Positions 16,726 through 24,354 of a DNA stretch of 41,274 bases are shown in pieces. The position numbers and the translations under genes were made by a program. The notes below the pieces were generated by a model. It was not told the DNA's origin. It was given only the letters and a program-made list of their open reading frames with translations, and did no database searches. The DNA comes from a virus, in IMG/VR virus record IMGVR_UViG_3300017987_000168, positions 1 to 41,274 of that record; one strand, written 5' to 3'. Within the stretch, counting starts at the first letter, position 1; every line of letters begins with the position of its first letter.

Positions 16726-16764
16726 GAAAACGAAGCCCCCGGCACGCGGGGCGTGGCGGGGGCT
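16726..16764 (-). terminator. Rho-independent terminator
   Basis: On the minus strand AGCCCCCG (16764-16757) pairs with CGGGGGCT (16741-16734) and is followed by TCGTTTTC. It lies after the stop at 16793 of the 67-residue gene and before the gene starting at 16694. Confidence 0.7.
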
Positions 16765-16792
16765 CGGTCTGAAGGAGGGAAGGGCGAGGAGC

Positions 16793-16996
16793 CTACTGCT
16801 CGGTGGAGCCGCCCCCGGCCTTCATGGGACCGGTGGCCGCCGCGTGACCTTGGCCTGGGTGCTTCTCCCCCTTGGGGGCGGTGTTGCTCCCCTTCTGGGG
16901 AAGGACGCTGCCCAGGGAAGTGCCCCCCGGCGCGGACGGGCCACACTCGTTGCGGCACAGGCTGTTGGTCTTGTGGACGGGCTGCTTCTTGGGCAT
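16793..16996 (-). CDS. Small disordered head-region protein
   Basis: A 67-residue basic protein, ATG 16996 with GGAGG upstream. It is rich in Gly, Pro, Ser and Lys, has two cysteines (NSLCRNECGPS) and no predicted secondary structure. It lies alone between a promoter-like box at 17018 and the terminator at 16726, so it appears to be a separate short transcription unit in the head module. Function unknown; a minor virion component or a DNA-binding peptide are possibilities. Confidence 0.55.
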   Translation of the reverse strand: MPKKQPVHKTNSLCRNECGPSAPGGTSLGSVLPQKGSNTAPKGEKHPGQGHAAATGPMKAGGGSTEQ

Positions 16997-17017
16997 CTGC
17001 GTGTTCCTCCGGGTTGA

Positions 17018-17023
17018 ACCCTA
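17018..17023 (-). promoter_or_regulatory. Possible extended -10 (TGGTAGGGT)
   Basis: In the 63-base gap 16997-17059 the minus strand has TGGTAGGGT, 21 bases before ATG 16996, with the ribosome site in between. Other boxes of this type occur in most gaps of the window. Confidence 0.4.
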
Positions 17024-17059
17024 CCACACCCGGTGAGGTGAGAGCCGCGGCGGCGAGGC

Positions 17060-17485
17060 TTAGGGCCCCGCCTCCTCGGCCATGAGGGCCTTGAAGTTGG
17101 GGGGGAGGAGGTTGGCCACCATCTCGCACTCCGTCACCGCGTCGGCGGCGTTGAAGTTGACGGTGGGGATCCCGTTGGCGTCGTAGGCAACCTGCGCCTC
17201 GCCGGCCGCGGGAGCGCCAGCCACGATGGTCTTGTCACCGGGGGCGCCACCAGCGGTGACGTTGACCCGGACCACCTCGCCGGCGAACCCGGTCTTGGCG
17301 GCGGCGTCACCCAGGGCGCCGGTCGTGTCGGCGGCCACGGCCACGGCGGTCACATTGGCGTCGCGGGCCACGGGGGGAAGGTTGGACTCCAGCGCGGAAC
17401 GGAGCGCGGGGGCGATGACCCGAAGCTGGTCCAGGTAGTCCGTGGGGGAGTGCTTGTCGATCTGTGCGCTGCGCGGGTTGGCCAT
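17060..17485 (-). CDS. Possible capsid decoration protein
   Basis: A 141-residue protein directly after the major capsid gene, start ATG 17485 with GGAG upstream. The N-terminus (DKHSPTDYLDQLRVIAPALR) is helical. The rest is Ala/Gly/Val-rich beta sequence with VTAVAVAADTTGALGDAAAK and VRVNVTAGGAPGDKTIVAG, and an acidic helical end. Small beta-rich proteins encoded next to the capsid often decorate the capsid surface, which is the best guess from position and composition. A hairpin separates it from the capsid gene. Confidence 0.6.
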   Translation of the reverse strand: MANPRSAQIDKHSPTDYLDQLRVIAPALRSALESNLPPVARDANVTAVAVAADTTGALGDAAAKTGFAGEVVRVNVTAGGAPGDKTIVAGAPAAGEAQVAYDANGIPTVNFNAADAVTECEMVANLLPPNFKALMAEEAGP

Positions 17486-17512
17486 GTCTCTGTCTCCTGC
17501 GGGAGGGTGGGG

Positions 17513-17518
17513 GTTCTA
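17513..17518 (-). promoter_or_regulatory. Weak -10-like box (TAGAAC)
   Basis: Minus-strand TAGAAC immediately downstream of the hairpin 17524-17554 and 27 bases before ATG 17485. The last base departs from TAnnnT, so this is a weak candidate. Confidence 0.2.
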
Positions 17519-17523
17519 CCCCC

Positions 17524-17554
17524 AAAGCCCCGTGCGGCGAACCGCTACGGGGCT
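17524..17554 (-). terminator. Hairpin with UUCG loop after the capsid gene
   Basis: On the minus strand AGCCCCGT (17554-17547), a bulged A, GCGG, loop TTCG, CCGC and ACGGGGCT (17533-17526) form a strong hairpin. Only TTT then follows before a run of G. It lies 22 bases after the capsid stop. It may act as a partial terminator or protect the 3' end of the capsid mRNA. Confidence 0.55.
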
Positions 17555-17576
17555 GGGGTCGATCAGGGGTTGAGGA

Positions 17577-18992
17577 CTAGTCCTCCGACCCGCTCTCGAT
17601 CACGATGGCCCGCTTGTACCGGCCGCCGGTCTGGCCGCCGAGCAGGTCCGTGGGGACCCCCCAGTCGCCACTCCAGGACCAGGACTGGGAGACCTGCTGC
17701 TGGAGGCGGTCCTGCGGGGCGCGGATGATGTACCGGATCCGCTCGGTGCTGATCTGGATCCCGTTGTTGACCACCGAGAACTGGCCCACCTTGCCCACGT
17801 ACCCGGCCTCGGTGAGGTAGTCGCTCTCCTCATCGATCCACTTCTCCATGATGGAGCCGCCGCCGGTGATGATCGTGCGGATCACGCCCACGCCCGCGGC
17901 GTTGCGGACCTCGCCGTAGTGCTCGGGGCTGGCCAGAGCCGAACCCGCGGACAGGGGGCGGCTCCCCACCAGACCAGCGCCCTGGAGGGGGTCGCTGTTG
18001 AACACGTTGGGGCTCTCGTTGTTGGTGAAGAAGATCGCACCCAGGAGGCGCCCGATGGCGAACTCGGCGTAGCGCAGACCGTCCGGCACCCCCTGGTTGA
18101 GGCGCTGGAACTCGTTGTCGTTGTAGATCTGCGACTCGGCCACCGGGTCCAGGTGGACGTGGTAGTACCCGTCCGCGTGGGTGGGCACCCGGTTGCGCCG
18201 GAGGATGGCAATGGCCTGGCGGATCTCCTTGAGGGAAAGAGCCGACACGGCGGTGAGGCCGTCCACGGTGGCGGCACCACCCACCCGGATGATCCGGGGA
18301 GCGTCCACGGCCAGGACGCGAGCGCCTGCCAGGAACGTGGTGGCCGCGGCCAGGGTGAGGGTACCCGGGCCGAAGGGGTTGTTGGGATCGGCGGGGGCGG
18401 CCGCGATCACGTTGTGGGTTCCCGCCACGCCGCTGATCCGCACCACCTTGGGGTTGCCGCCGCTGATCGGGACCTCCTGGCCGTTGACGATCGTGGTGGT
18501 GAACCCGTTGAGGCTCGCGACCACGAGGGTGGCGGAAGGTGCACCGGCATTGTCGGTCACCGTGTCCCCGCCGGTGTAGGCGCAGAACAGGCGGTTACGG
18601 GCCACCCGGTTGAGGCTCTGGCCAGCCTGGAGGCCCAGGGTCTTGGCGTTGCGAGCGAAGATCGGCGCCAGGCTGGTGCGGCTCGACGGCATGTGGGTGT
18701 CCATCGAGTCGCCGTACTGCTCGGCGCGGACGCTCCACTGTTCGAACGACGGCTGCTTGGGCGTGGGATCCGTCCCGGGGGTGAGCGGCTTCACGGCCGG
18801 GGGCAGCAAGCTGCTCCGGGTGAAGATCTGCGAATCGCCCACGTTGATCTCCCACTTCTCGGGCATGGCTTCCTCGCGGAACAGGAGCTGCGGGAACAGA
18901 GCGTCCCGAAACTCGCGCGCCAGGGTGTTGTCCTGCACGATGGGGTCGAGGAAAGCGAGGGGCGGAAGAATGGATCCGAGTCCGGCGGCCAT
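17577..18992 (-). CDS. Major capsid protein
   Basis: A 471-residue protein, ATG 18992 with AAGGAG 12 bases upstream. The segment RAEQYGDSMDTHMPSSRTSL followed by IFARNAKTLGLQAGQSLNRV and RNRLFCAYTGGDTV matches the pattern of the N4 gp56-like branch of HK97-fold capsids (QYG... followed by a long helix and a strand). An E-loop-like region, a Gly/Ala/Pro-rich beta insertion (about 165-255) and a C-terminal region with NDNEFQRLNQGVPDGLRYAE follow. It comes after a scaffold-like gene, and the size is right. The largest head-module gene, it also has its own downstream hairpin. Confidence 0.8.
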   Translation of the reverse strand: MAAGLGSILPPLAFLDPIVQDNTLAREFRDALFPQLLFREEAMPEKWEINVGDSQIFTRSSLLPPAVKPLTPGTDPTPKQPSFEQWSVRAEQYGDSMDTHMPSSRTSLAPIFARNAKTLGLQAGQSLNRVARNRLFCAYTGGDTVTDNAGAPSATLVVASLNGFTTTIVNGQEVPISGGNPKVVRISGVAGTHNVIAAAPADPNNPFGPGTLTLAAATTFLAGARVLAVDAPRIIRVGGAATVDGLTAVSALSLKEIRQAIAILRRNRVPTHADGYYHVHLDPVAESQIYNDNEFQRLNQGVPDGLRYAEFAIGRLLGAIFFTNNESPNVFNSDPLQGAGLVGSRPLSAGSALASPEHYGEVRNAAGVGVIRTIITGGGSIMEKWIDEESDYLTEAGYVGKVGQFSVVNNGIQISTERIRYIIRAPQDRLQQQVSQSWSWSGDWGVPTDLLGGQTGGRYKRAIVIESGSED

Positions 18993-19054
18993 GGTGTGTG
19001 TCTCCTTGTGTCAGTCGTTCGCGCGGGGCGGTTGAGTGCCCCTGGGTGGGGCCG

Positions 19055-19852
19055 CTAGTGGAGGTTGTGTTGCCTCCGCTTGTACTCCTCATACTCTGCG
19101 CGGCTCATTTTCATGGTGTCAACCCCCTGGGACGGCTTTTCCCCCGCGGCCGGCGTAGCAGTCGGCTTTGGGGCGCTGGGCGCCGTTGAAGGGGCAGGCA
19201 CGGGCGCCGGGGGTGCCGGCGTGGGATCGGGCGCGGGGGCGCTGGCGGGGGTCGCGGCGGTTTTCACCAGCCACGGGCTGTCCGCGAGCACCTTCTTGAC
19301 GGCGGCGCTCATGGACAGGCCGTCGTCGTCGGCGCAGGCCTTGAACGCCTGGTACCGAAGGTACTCCACCGCCTTGGCGTCCTGGAGTTGAGTCCCCTCG
19401 CTCACCAGGACGTTGGCCAGGTCTCGTTCCATGGCCGCCTCGGTAGCGGTGGCCTCGGCCTTGGTGGCGCGAGCTTCCAGGTCGGCCTTCTCCGCCTTGA
19501 GCCGTTCCACCTCGTCCATCTTGGCCCGTTCGGCCGCCACGCGTGCCGCTTCAGCTTCGGCCTCCCGGGCTTCCTTGGCGGCCTTCTTGGCAGCCTTGGC
19601 GATCTCCGCCTGGATCTCCGGGGTCTGGAGCAGTTCGCTCACCGGGGGGGTGCGCGGGGTGGGGGCAGGTGCAGGTTCCGGCGACGGAGCAGGTGGGGTC
19701 GCGCTCTCGGGGGCTGGACCAGTGGGGGGAGTAGGGGTGGGTCCCGGCTGGGACTGCGGCGCACCCGGTGCGTGCCCGCTCTCCCCAGCGCCGGGTTCGG
19801 TGGCGGGCAGGGGTGCGGGGTTGCTTGGCGTGGCGTGAGTCGGGTTGGTCAT
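19055..19852 (-). CDS. Capsid scaffold-like protein
   Basis: A 265-residue protein directly upstream of the major capsid gene. Residues 1-75 are Pro/Ala-rich and disordered. Residues 75-150 form a charged coiled coil (EIAKAAKKAAKEAREAEAEA, then MDEVERLKAEKADLEARATK). A helical middle (LRYQAFKACADDDGLSMSA), a second Pro/Ala-rich linker and a short basic C-terminal helix (MKMSRAEYEEYKRRQHNLH) follow. A coiled-coil protein with a basic C-terminal helix is typical of phage scaffolds, where the last helix binds capsid protein. No protease domain is seen. ATG 19852 has a good AGGAGG site. Confidence 0.7.
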   Translation of the reverse strand: MTNPTHATPSNPAPLPATEPGAGESGHAPGAPQSQPGPTPTPPTGPAPESATPPAPSPEPAPAPTPRTPPVSELLQTPEIQAEIAKAAKKAAKEAREAEAEAARVAAERAKMDEVERLKAEKADLEARATKAEATATEAAMERDLANVLVSEGTQLQDAKAVEYLRYQAFKACADDDGLSMSAAVKKVLADSPWLVKTAATPASAPAPDPTPAPPAPVPAPSTAPSAPKPTATPAAGEKPSQGVDTMKMSRAEYEEYKRRQHNLH

Positions 19853-19876
19853 GTCGGAGTCCTCCTGGCGGGGGCA

Positions 19877-19882
19877 AGACTA
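19877..19882 (-). promoter_or_regulatory. Possible -10 box (TAGTCT) before the scaffold gene
   Basis: The 75-base gap before the scaffold gene holds minus-strand TAGTCT, 24 bases before ATG 19852. It is preceded at 17 bases by TTGCCT, a fair -35 candidate. Transcription from here would cover scaffold and capsid. Confidence 0.4.
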
Positions 19883-19927
19883 GCGCTACGGCCGCGCAAA
19901 AGGCAAGGGTGTTTGGAGCGCCCTCCC

Positions 19928-20233
19928 CTACCCGTATGCCTGATCGTGATCCTGGCACGCGGCGTCCAGGGCATCCACCGGGTCGGCGGACTCCCCGTCT
20001 GGTAGGCCGTGGCCCACCCCGCAGTATTCCCCGTGCCGGAAAGAACCCACCAACGCCTCCAGTGCCTTGGTGGGCTTGGCGTGCCACCCCAGCGCAACCC
20101 GCAGGGCGAACACAGCCCATACCTTCCGGGCTGCACGACGAGTGGACCGGGACTGCTTCCGGTCCCGCGCGATGGACCACGCGATCCTGCACAGACGGCG
20201 GTCGGCGGCTCGGCGGTCACGCCAGGTGCTCAC
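19928..20233 (-). CDS. Small phospholipase A2-like protein
   Basis: A 101-residue protein starting at GTG 20233, overlapping the upstream stop as GTGA. The N-terminal 60 residues are basic and helical. Residues 70-100 carry the hallmark of secreted and parvoviral phospholipase A2: the calcium loop YCGVG, then LPDGESADPVDALDAACQ and the catalytic pair HD with following QAY. The spacing is like parvovirus VP1 (GxG...D.A...HDxAY). The protein ends one residue after this motif, so the third helix with the second active-site Asp is missing. Membrane entry at infection would be a role by analogy with parvoviruses. Activity is uncertain. Confidence 0.65.
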   Translation of the reverse strand: MSTWRDRRAADRRLCRIAWSIARDRKQSRSTRRAARKVWAVFALRVALGWHAKPTKALEALVGSFRHGEYCGVGHGLPDGESADPVDALDAACQDHDQAYG

Positions 20234-21570
20234 TGGCCCGCCCCGTTTTCATCGATCGCGTACACCGACGCGTTGGCGTACTCCCCACCGTAGGGGATGT
20301 CGTGCCGCAAATGGATCTTGACCCGTGTGCCGTTGGCTCCCACCAGCAGGCGCGCCGCGGCCTCCTCGTAGGGCCACCGCCAAGTGAACCAGTCCACGGT
20401 CATGCCGCGGCTGTTGGCGCCGCCCACCTTGGCCATCAACGGGTAGGCGCGCTGGCTCTCCACGATGAAGTCCCGCACCACCTTGTACTCGTGAATATCC
20501 GCGCTCACGTCCAAGTACGCGTCGTCCTGGAGGGGGAGGCCCACCCCGGCCTTGAACTGCTCCACCGTGACCCCCTGGGACGCGGCTGCGGCCGCGTAGA
20601 ACGGTGCGGCGTCGGCCTCCCGGCTGGCCAAGATCATGGTCCCGGGCAGACCAGTGAGTCCCAGCCCTGCCATGGCAGCCGGTGTGATCCCTATGGCCGC
20701 GGCCTCCTGGTCCAACTCCCCGATCGCAGCAGCGGCCGCCGCCAAGATCTGCGGCACGAAACACACCGAGTCCCGCATCACCACGTCCATCGACGCGTTG
20801 ATCTCCACCGCGAGCAGGTGCAACTGGTGACCGACATCCGGTGTGATGTACCAGGCGCTGGACACCGCGTCGCTCCAGTCGCATGTGACCACCCCTGCCG
20901 GTGGGGACTTGAAGGTGATCGTGCCGGTGGCGTAGTCGCAAGTCCAGTCACCCGCGGCGAACGGGTTGGGCCGAGTGGACCCGTCCGGGAGCACGTGGGG
21001 GTCGGCCTCGTAGTCCGCCCACCCGAACTCCTCCTCGGGCACCTCCACCCCGTCCACGTACACACGCAGGCGCATGTCCGCCAGGCGACGCTCCTGCGTG
21101 ATCTTGCCATGGGTTACGTCCACCACCCCGTAGGTGACTCCGGTGATCCGGTACACCCCGCCACCCTGGTCGGCTGGCACGTGTGCGGTGTGGCGCACGC
21201 TGTCCGTGTGCCACGTGGTGGGGTCCGTCCAGTTGACGGAGTAGTCCTCGTAACTGGTCCCGTCCCGCGGCCGGACCTCCACCCGTAGCTTACCGTTGAC
21301 CACGTCCGGCTCGGCCGACACCGCCGGGATCCCAGTGTGGTCGTTGACTACCTGCTGGACAAGGATCCGCTCAGCGGGTGGCACTTCGGCGCGGTAGGTG
21401 ATCGTCCCCACGTCGTTGGTGCTCCCACCGGACACCCCGTCCAGAGCCTTGGTGACCGCAAGCCCCCGCAGGGCGTCGTCCAACGAGGCGGGGTCCAGTC
21501 GGGCGAACTTGGTGTCCGCCGCAATCGAGAACGTGAGCACGGTGCCTTCGGGGTTCCATTCCATGGCCAT
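20230..21570 (-). CDS. Virion structural protein, unknown
   Basis: A 446-residue protein. Residues 1-110 and 150-240 are beta-rich. The segment LRVYVDGVEVPEEEFGWADY, followed by WTCDYATGTITFKSPPAG and VTCDW, is the repeat-like strand pattern found in many phage appendage and virion proteins. The C-terminal part has a long Ala-rich helix (about 290-330) and ends in beta-strands with HLRHDIPYGGEYANASVYAI. The size is close to a portal, but none of the portal features are seen. It lies between the fibre genes and the phospholipase A2-like gene. Its ATG forms TGATG with the previous gene. Confidence 0.65.
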   Translation of the reverse strand: MAMEWNPEGTVLTFSIAADTKFARLDPASLDDALRGLAVTKALDGVSGGSTNDVGTITYRAEVPPAERILVQQVVNDHTGIPAVSAEPDVVNGKLRVEVRPRDGTSYEDYSVNWTDPTTWHTDSVRHTAHVPADQGGGVYRITGVTYGVVDVTHGKITQERRLADMRLRVYVDGVEVPEEEFGWADYEADPHVLPDGSTRPNPFAAGDWTCDYATGTITFKSPPAGVVTCDWSDAVSSAWYITPDVGHQLHLLAVEINASMDVVMRDSVCFVPQILAAAAAAIGELDQEAAAIGITPAAMAGLGLTGLPGTMILASREADAAPFYAAAAASQGVTVEQFKAGVGLPLQDDAYLDVSADIHEYKVVRDFIVESQRAYPLMAKVGGANSRGMTVDWFTWRWPYEEAAARLLVGANGTRVKIHLRHDIPYGGEYANASVYAIDENGAGQ

Positions 21571-22229
21571 CAGTCAGCCCTCCACAGGAAGAACCGCGAG
21601 CGCAGGCACGAAGCCGTCCCCGCACCAGTCACGCGGCGGAACTGGGACAGGAGGTTGTGGGGACCCACGGCCAGGGCCACGTCCAGGATCTCGGTGTACG
21701 TCACCTCCCCCAAGGCCCCCGCGCCGGGGCGGACTGCACCGCCGGCGAAGGGGATACCGTCCAGGCTGATCAGCCCCTCCACCCGGGTTTGGTTGTTGTC
21801 GCCCCCCACGGTGATCTGGGCCAGGATCAGAAACTGCCCCGCCTCGGCCACCGTGAAGTCGAAGTCCAGGTGGTCCACGAACGTGGTGCCCGTGGTGAAC
21901 AGGTCGTCCAGGCGGGAGGCCCGGTGGATCTCCTTGCCGAACACCGCCCCCGGCACCGCCGCCTCGTTGAGGGTAGGCGCGGGGTAGTTGCCGGACAGGG
22001 CGCCGCCGGCCGAACCGAACGGAGACGCCGAGATCTCCAACCACGCGCCGCCATCCCACACCTGGGGACGCACGGCGCCGCCGTCGATCAGCCAGAACAG
22101 ATCGCCTGGCTCGCTGCCCGCGGCGGGCCGCTGGGCGAGGGTGCCGAATCCCCACACCTCGATCTCCGAGAGGATTTCGATGGGCAACCCCGTGGCAGGG
22201 TCCGTGTAGATCAGGCGACGGTCGGGCAC
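21570..22229 (-). CDS. Tail fibre / virion protein with collar-like segment
   Basis: A 219-residue protein starting at GTG 22229 with AAGGAG 6 bases upstream. The N-terminal 75 residues have the pattern of small virion tip proteins (FGTLAQRPAAGSEPGDLFWL, then RPQVWDGGAWLEI), followed by the common fibre linker AGGALSGNYPAPTLNEAAV. The rest is a C1q/TNF-like jelly-roll pattern (HLDFDFTVAEAGQFLILAQI, then VEGLISLDGIPFAGG), ending in FFLWRAD. Such C-terminal domains make the knob of receptor-binding fibres. I infer a fibre or spike subunit. Confidence 0.65.
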   Translation of the reverse strand: MPDRRLIYTDPATGLPIEILSEIEVWGFGTLAQRPAAGSEPGDLFWLIDGGAVRPQVWDGGAWLEISASPFGSAGGALSGNYPAPTLNEAAVPGAVFGKEIHRASRLDDLFTTGTTFVDHLDFDFTVAEAGQFLILAQITVGGDNNQTRVEGLISLDGIPFAGGAVRPGAGALGEVTYTEILDVALAVGPHNLLSQFRRVTGAGTASCLRSRFFLWRAD

Positions 22230-22238
22230 GACCGCTCC

Positions 22239-24344
22239 TTATGGCGTGCGCGAGAGGTACTGCGGCTGGTAGATGATGGTCGGCGTGGTGGTGACACCGT
22301 CCGCGCCTTGGAGGTAACCCAGGAGGAACCGGGTGGTGCCACTCCCCGTGGGCGGGGTAAGGGTGGCCAACCCCGGAGTGCCACTCACGTACACCGGCCG
22401 CCGGTTGTTCGCCCCTGCGGGCGCCACCGCGAACCGAACCGGCACCAGGCAGCCCGGCACGGTGACCACGTCCACGTCGGCGCCGGCGCCTGCCGATCGA
22501 AGGGCGATCCCCACGGACAGACCATCCAGTGCCGCCGCGCTCGCGTCGGCCTGCTCCACCTCCCCGGAGGCGTTGAGGGTGAGAACGTCACCCGCGGTCA
22601 CGGCCGGGGTAGCGGTGAGGCGGACCCCCGCGGTGCCCTGGACGTTGAGGAACGTCCCAGTGACCAACTGCTCGGCGCCGCTGGTGCTGTCCGCGGTGAA
22701 GAAGTCCGTACCACCCGCCGACAGAGTGGCCGCGGCGGCCTGTCCGGTGGCCACGTTCATGTCCAGCGTGGTGCTGGTCAGGTCGATCTCGTCGTCGGCC
22801 GCCACTAGGACGTTGCCCGTACCCGCGCCGGCGTTGGTGGCCGACAGGGTGAGGTCCGTGGCAGAGCCGCTGTTGCCGGCGACCGTTAGGTTGCTCGACG
22901 CGGTGGCGTCCAGGGACAAGGACTGGGCGTCGATCTCCGCGGCGCCGGTGATGTCGGCGTCCAGGGAGGCCCCGTCGATGTCCACCACCGCGTTGGCGTT
23001 GAGGACCACATTGCCGCCGGGGGCCTGCACCGTGGCGTTGTTGGCGGTGGCCGACAGGGTGGCACCCGTGGCGCCGGTGAGCCCGAGGGTGGTGCCCGCG
23101 TCGATGGTCGTGGCGGCGGTGGAGTCCATGTCCACCGTGGCGCCGTCCAAGTCCAGGGTGGCGCCGCTCGTGATCGCGGCATCGCCCGTGGTGTCCACGT
23201 CCAGGGTGGCGCCGTTGATGTCCACGACGGTGTTCGCCGTGATGTCCACCTCGCCCGCCGGGGCGGTGATCTGGGCCTGCCCCGCCGTGGCGGTCATTGT
23301 CGCTCCGGTGCCGCCGGTCAGGCCCAGGGTGGTACCCGCGTCCAAGGTGGCCGCCCCGCTCGCGTCCAGGTCCAGGGTGGTCCCGTCGATGTCCACCAAG
23401 TCGGCAGCGGACAGGATCACGTCGGAACCCGCGCCCGTGGCCGCCAGGGTGAGGTTGCCGTTGGCCACCGACAGGTTGCTTGCCGCCGTGCCGTCGATCG
23501 AGAACCCATTGGCCCCGGTCATCTGCACGTCGAACACCGACACGTCGAAGTCGGCCACCGTGTCCACGTTCAGGCCGCCGGTGGCGGTGATGATGAACGC
23601 CTCGGTGCCGCCGATGGTGACCGAGCCGTTCGCCGCGTCGGTGGTGATCGTGTTGCCTGCCTGGTAGTTGGGGTCCAAGCCCGCCGCGCCGCCGCCAAGG
23701 GCGGTGAAGGTGAGGGGGGTGCCCGTAGGGCTGGATCCCCCGGCCGCGGACTCCCACACGCCGCTGGCGTTGGCCCGCAGGATCGACACCGTGTCCAGCT
23801 TGGTGATCGTGCCCTGCGCCGTGGCGTCGGCCGTGAAGTCCGTCTGCGTGAACCTCTCTTGGGCGGCGGTCACCCCCACGCCGCGGATCTCCAGGGCGGT
23901 CCCCACGTGGGACAGCACCTCATACAGCCCGTCGTTGCCGGGATCCGCCGCGCCGCTGATCTGGATGAAGTCCCCCGTCGAGAACGTGTTGCTCCCTGCG
24001 GTGGTCACCACGGGGTTGCTAGTGGCTAGCACGCCCGCCACAAACGCGCCGTTCACGGTGTCACTGGTGACGCTCGGCAGGACGTTGACCACCAGGCCGC
24101 CAGTCTTGGCCACCGGGTTGGTGTACCCATTGTTGAGGTATGGGTAGCCGTCCTGGATCAGCACGCGCTCCTCGTCGGTGGCCGTGAGGGTGCCGTTGAT
24201 GGTCAGGTTGGCGTTGATCGTGGTGTCCCGGTTGAGCGTCAAGGGGACGTTCAACTCCAGGGTGTCCGCCGAAGGATCGAGAACCCGCGTGAGGAACGGG
24301 TCGGCGGGGTCGAGAATCTGAACTGCGTCTGTGAGGGCGGCCAT
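22239..24344 (-). CDS. Long repetitive fibre protein
   Basis: A 701-residue protein with a helix-free repetitive middle. Repeats of the type VDIDGTTLDLDASGAATLDA and LGLTGATGATLSATAN occur with a longer period of about 80 residues, as in beta-helix or triple-beta-spiral fibres. The N-terminus (TLELNVPLTLNRDTTINANL and a following TINGTLTATDEERVLIQDG) is the common attachment region of phage fibres. The last 80 residues (RFAVAPAGANNRRPVYVSGT, then LLGYLQGADG and IIYQPQYLSR) are shared with the next fibre gene upstream. It is probably a receptor-binding or whisker-like fibre. ATG 24344 has GGAG upstream. Confidence 0.75.
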   Translation of the reverse strand: MAALTDAVQILDPADPFLTRVLDPSADTLELNVPLTLNRDTTINANLTINGTLTATDEERVLIQDGYPYLNNGYTNPVAKTGGLVVNVLPSVTSDTVNGAFVAGVLATSNPVVTTAGSNTFSTGDFIQISGAADPGNDGLYEVLSHVGTALEIRGVGVTAAQERFTQTDFTADATAQGTITKLDTVSILRANASGVWESAAGGSSPTGTPLTFTALGGGAAGLDPNYQAGNTITTDAANGSVTIGGTEAFIITATGGLNVDTVADFDVSVFDVQMTGANGFSIDGTAASNLSVANGNLTLAATGAGSDVILSAADLVDIDGTTLDLDASGAATLDAGTTLGLTGGTGATMTATAGQAQITAPAGEVDITANTVVDINGATLDVDTTGDAAITSGATLDLDGATVDMDSTAATTIDAGTTLGLTGATGATLSATANNATVQAPGGNVVLNANAVVDIDGASLDADITGAAEIDAQSLSLDATASSNLTVAGNSGSATDLTLSATNAGAGTGNVLVAADDEIDLTSTTLDMNVATGQAAAATLSAGGTDFFTADSTSGAEQLVTGTFLNVQGTAGVRLTATPAVTAGDVLTLNASGEVEQADASAAALDGLSVGIALRSAGAGADVDVVTVPGCLVPVRFAVAPAGANNRRPVYVSGTPGLATLTPPTGSGTTRFLLGYLQGADGVTTTPTIIYQPQYLSRTP
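23085..23370. repeat. Near-repeat inside the fibre gene
   Basis: Two copies of a segment encoding AGTTLGLTG plus flanking residues lie at about 23078-23110 and 23318-23350, exactly 240 bases (80 codons) apart. Shorter repeats with VDIDG and ATLDLD patterns fill the region between and around them. Confidence 0.6.
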
Positions 24345-24354
24345 GGTGTGTCTC

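Noticed and set aside
20230-21570. Portal protein
   Set aside because: The size fits, but no portal pattern is seen and the strand-rich repeats look like an appendage protein. It also lies on the fibre side of the scaffold gene.
22700-23600. CRISPR-like or regulatory repeats
   Set aside because: The repeats are in the reading frame of the fibre gene, are imperfect and encode a beta-structure pattern; there are no equal spacers.
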